DNA of 5,534 nucleotides from Ventricola sp017626895 (GTDB taxonomy: Bacteria > Bacillota > Clostridia > Christensenellales > Aristaeellaceae). The stretch spans positions 1 through 5,534 of the forward strand of contig JAGAHV010000119.1 of NCBI GenBank assembly GCA_017626895.1, given 5' to 3'. Of this stretch, positions 5,012-5,534 are shown piece after piece. Every line of letters begins with the position of its first letter. Within the stretch, counting starts at the first letter, position 1. The translations under genes and the position numbers were made by a program. Under the pieces are notes generated by a model that saw only the letters and a list, made by a program, of their open reading frames with translations, was not told the DNA's origin and did no database searches.

Positions 5012-5018
5012 GTAACAT
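4990..5018 (+). promoter_or_regulatory. Divergent + strand promoter (TTGACA-17-TAACAT)
   Basis: A perfect TTGACA (4990-4995) is followed after 17 bases by TAACAT (5013-5018), four of six matches. It points at 5050 and beyond. The weak -10 suggests low or activated expression. Its back-to-back overlap with the TetR-family promoter is the standard layout for a repressor and its target gene. Confidence 0.45.
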
Positions 5019-5049
5019 AATCGTATCACAAGGCAGAGGGGCTTGCAAG

Positions 5050-5370
5050 ATGAGATTCGGGAGGACAACATGCGCCGAAGCCCGTGAAGGTAGCGGTCCG
5101 GGGATCACCGGACACGCCGATTCTCAGGCAAAGTTCATTCGTGAGGCCATTCCCGGGACGGCTGGTCATTGCAGGGAAGAGGCAATGCGGGAAGAAACGG
5201 AAAGCCCGACCTGGCTCATCATTTCGGACACTGACGGACTGACACTTCCGGTTCAGGAAAAAGCTCTCCTGAAAATGACAAACAGAATAGGAGTTGGCCT
5301 GCCCACAGAGGCAGTTTGTCCAATAAAAGCACCGCTGAATCAACGGTGCCCAAAGACCAACTATGGCTGA
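5050..5370 (+). CDS. Doubtful 106-aa open frame downstream of the divergent promoter, possibly a decayed gene
   Basis: ATG 5050 is preceded by AGAGGGG (5034-5040 region) at an acceptable distance, and the frame runs to TGA 5368-5370. The protein is not recognised. It shows no clear domain, signal peptide or membrane helix, and its composition (scattered Cys, Pro and Gly, no helical pattern) is not convincing. An opposite-strand frame overlaps most of it. Position is the main support: it is the only sizeable + strand frame after a divergent regulator promoter, where a TetR target is expected. It may be a remnant with frameshifts of such a target. Apart from this frame and the short sites listed, nothing recognisable was seen in 5050-5370. 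Confidence 0.2.
   Translation: MRFGRTTCAEAREGSGPGITGHADSQAKFIREAIPGTAGHCREEAMREETESPTWLIISDTDGLTLPVQEKALLKMTNRIGVGLPTEAVCPIKAPLNQRCPKTNYG
5329..5349. promoter_or_regulatory. Dyad GCACCG-N9-CGGTGC, candidate operator or leader hairpin
   Basis: Six-base arms (5329-5334 and 5344-5349) are perfect, and TGA/TCA inside (5336-5338/5340-5342) continue the symmetry about A5339, giving an 18-of-21 symmetric site. The central symmetry without a real loop favours a protein-binding DNA site over an RNA hairpin. It lies 37 bases upstream of the minigene ATG at 5386. Confidence 0.35.
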
Positions 5371-5385
5371 TAAGGAGGAACGATT

Positions 5386-5406
5386 ATGATCATTAAGGAA
5401 CTGTAA
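5386..5406 (+). CDS. Six-codon minigene (MIIKEL) with a strong ribosome site; leader peptide or truncated gene start
   Basis: AAGGAGG (5372-5378) lies seven bases before ATG 5386, as good an initiation signal as those of the real genes here, yet the frame reads only six codons before TAA 5404-5406. Immediately afterwards base composition turns AT-rich. Either the gene was cut off by a deletion or insertion just after its start, or it is a short leader peptide for something to the right. The peptide has no sequence pattern that points to attenuation by a given amino acid. Confidence 0.4.
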   Translation: MIIKEL

Positions 5407-5428
5407 AATATTAACATGAACAAAAGTA

Positions 5429-5456
5429 TTGACTTTTGCAAATTCGGGTGTATAAT
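5429..5456 (+). promoter_or_regulatory. Near-consensus promoter for a gene beyond the right edge
   Basis: TTGACT (5429-5434) and perfect TATAAT (5451-5456) are 16 bases apart, with an expected start near 5463. No credible start codon with a ribosome site lies between there and 5534, so the leader continues past the window. Confidence 0.7.
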
Positions 5457-5480
5457 AAAAGCTTATGCAAATTTGCAAAT
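5435..5480. promoter_or_regulatory. Repeated TTTGCAAA palindromes over the right-edge promoter, candidate operators
   Basis: TTTGCAAA occurs in the promoter spacer (5435-5442) and again at 5472-5479, exactly 37 bases apart, with ATGCAAAT (5465-5472) between. The second cluster forms two overlapping perfect palindromes, TGCAAATTTGCA (5466-5477) and ATTTGCAAAT (5471-5480). One site lies between -35 and -10 and the other at the transcription start, a classical repression layout. The AT-rich style resembles MarR-type operators (inference). Confidence 0.5.
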
Positions 5481-5534
5481 CTAATTTCAACAGCCTAGAA
5501 ATACCCGTACATTAATTATGCTTCCGGAATAAAC

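Noticed and set aside
4854..5108. N-terminal extension of the TetR-family protein by up to 85 residues
   Set aside because: It would run through the promoter, the dyads and the ribosome site. The extension has no family similarity, and the start at 4853 gives a standard TetR length.
5026..5490. 154-codon - strand frame in the right region
   Set aside because: It has no ribosome site, is Cys- and Phe-rich without pattern, and begins within the TTTGCAAA operator cluster.
5515..5527. TTATGCTTCCGG resembling part of the E. coli lac promoter (possible vector sequence)
   Set aside because: Only twelve bases match and neither flank continues the similarity, so chance is the better explanation.

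Overview
The window looks like a piece of a Firmicutes chromosome, probably a gut-type Clostridia or Erysipelotrichia relative. The basis is strong AGGAGG-type ribosome binding sites, sigma-A-like -35/-10 promoters, tightly overlapping genes, moderate GC, and the mix of families present (group II intron reverse transcriptase, AAA/PD-(D/E)XK remnant, HxlR, short nitroreductase, TetR). No rRNA, tRNA or CRISPR was seen. Species cannot be named from the sequence alone.

Left part (1-1510): mobile and decaying DNA. Bases 1-850 are the 3' part of a group II intron: the C-terminal 252 residues of its reverse transcriptase/maturase, then ribozyme domains V and VI with a bulged branch-point A at 844 and a predicted 3' splice site after 850. 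The sequence behind it (about 851-1448) encodes only the C-terminal nuclease part of a DUF1703-type AAA-ATPase/PD-(D/E)XK protein, with a core Asp replaced by Ala. It is read here as a gene fragment or pseudogene. A large imperfect hairpin follows.

Middle part (1584-4202): a compact redox-flavoured gene set on the + strand. A good promoter (1611-1639), surrounded by short dyads, leads into three overlapping genes: a 133-aa FMN-type split-barrel protein (PNPOx-like), a 116-aa HxlR regulator with an N-terminal Cys, and a 297-aa radical SAM protein. After a 159-base gap rich in hairpins comes a 172-aa nitroreductase, closed by a strong bidirectional terminator. A reasonable reading is an HxlR-controlled response to electrophiles or redox stress, using two probable flavoproteins and an iron-sulfur enzyme. 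Substrates are unknown.

Right part (4260-5534): a TetR/AcrR-type repressor on the - strand with a long, highly structured leader. Its promoter is interleaved with a + strand promoter, and a 24-base dyad covers both -35 boxes. The + strand promoter has no convincing target: only a doubtful 106-codon frame and a well-initiated six-codon minigene follow. The last 130 bases turn AT-rich and carry a near-consensus promoter overlaid with TTTGCAAA palindromes, presumably the control region of a gene beyond the window.
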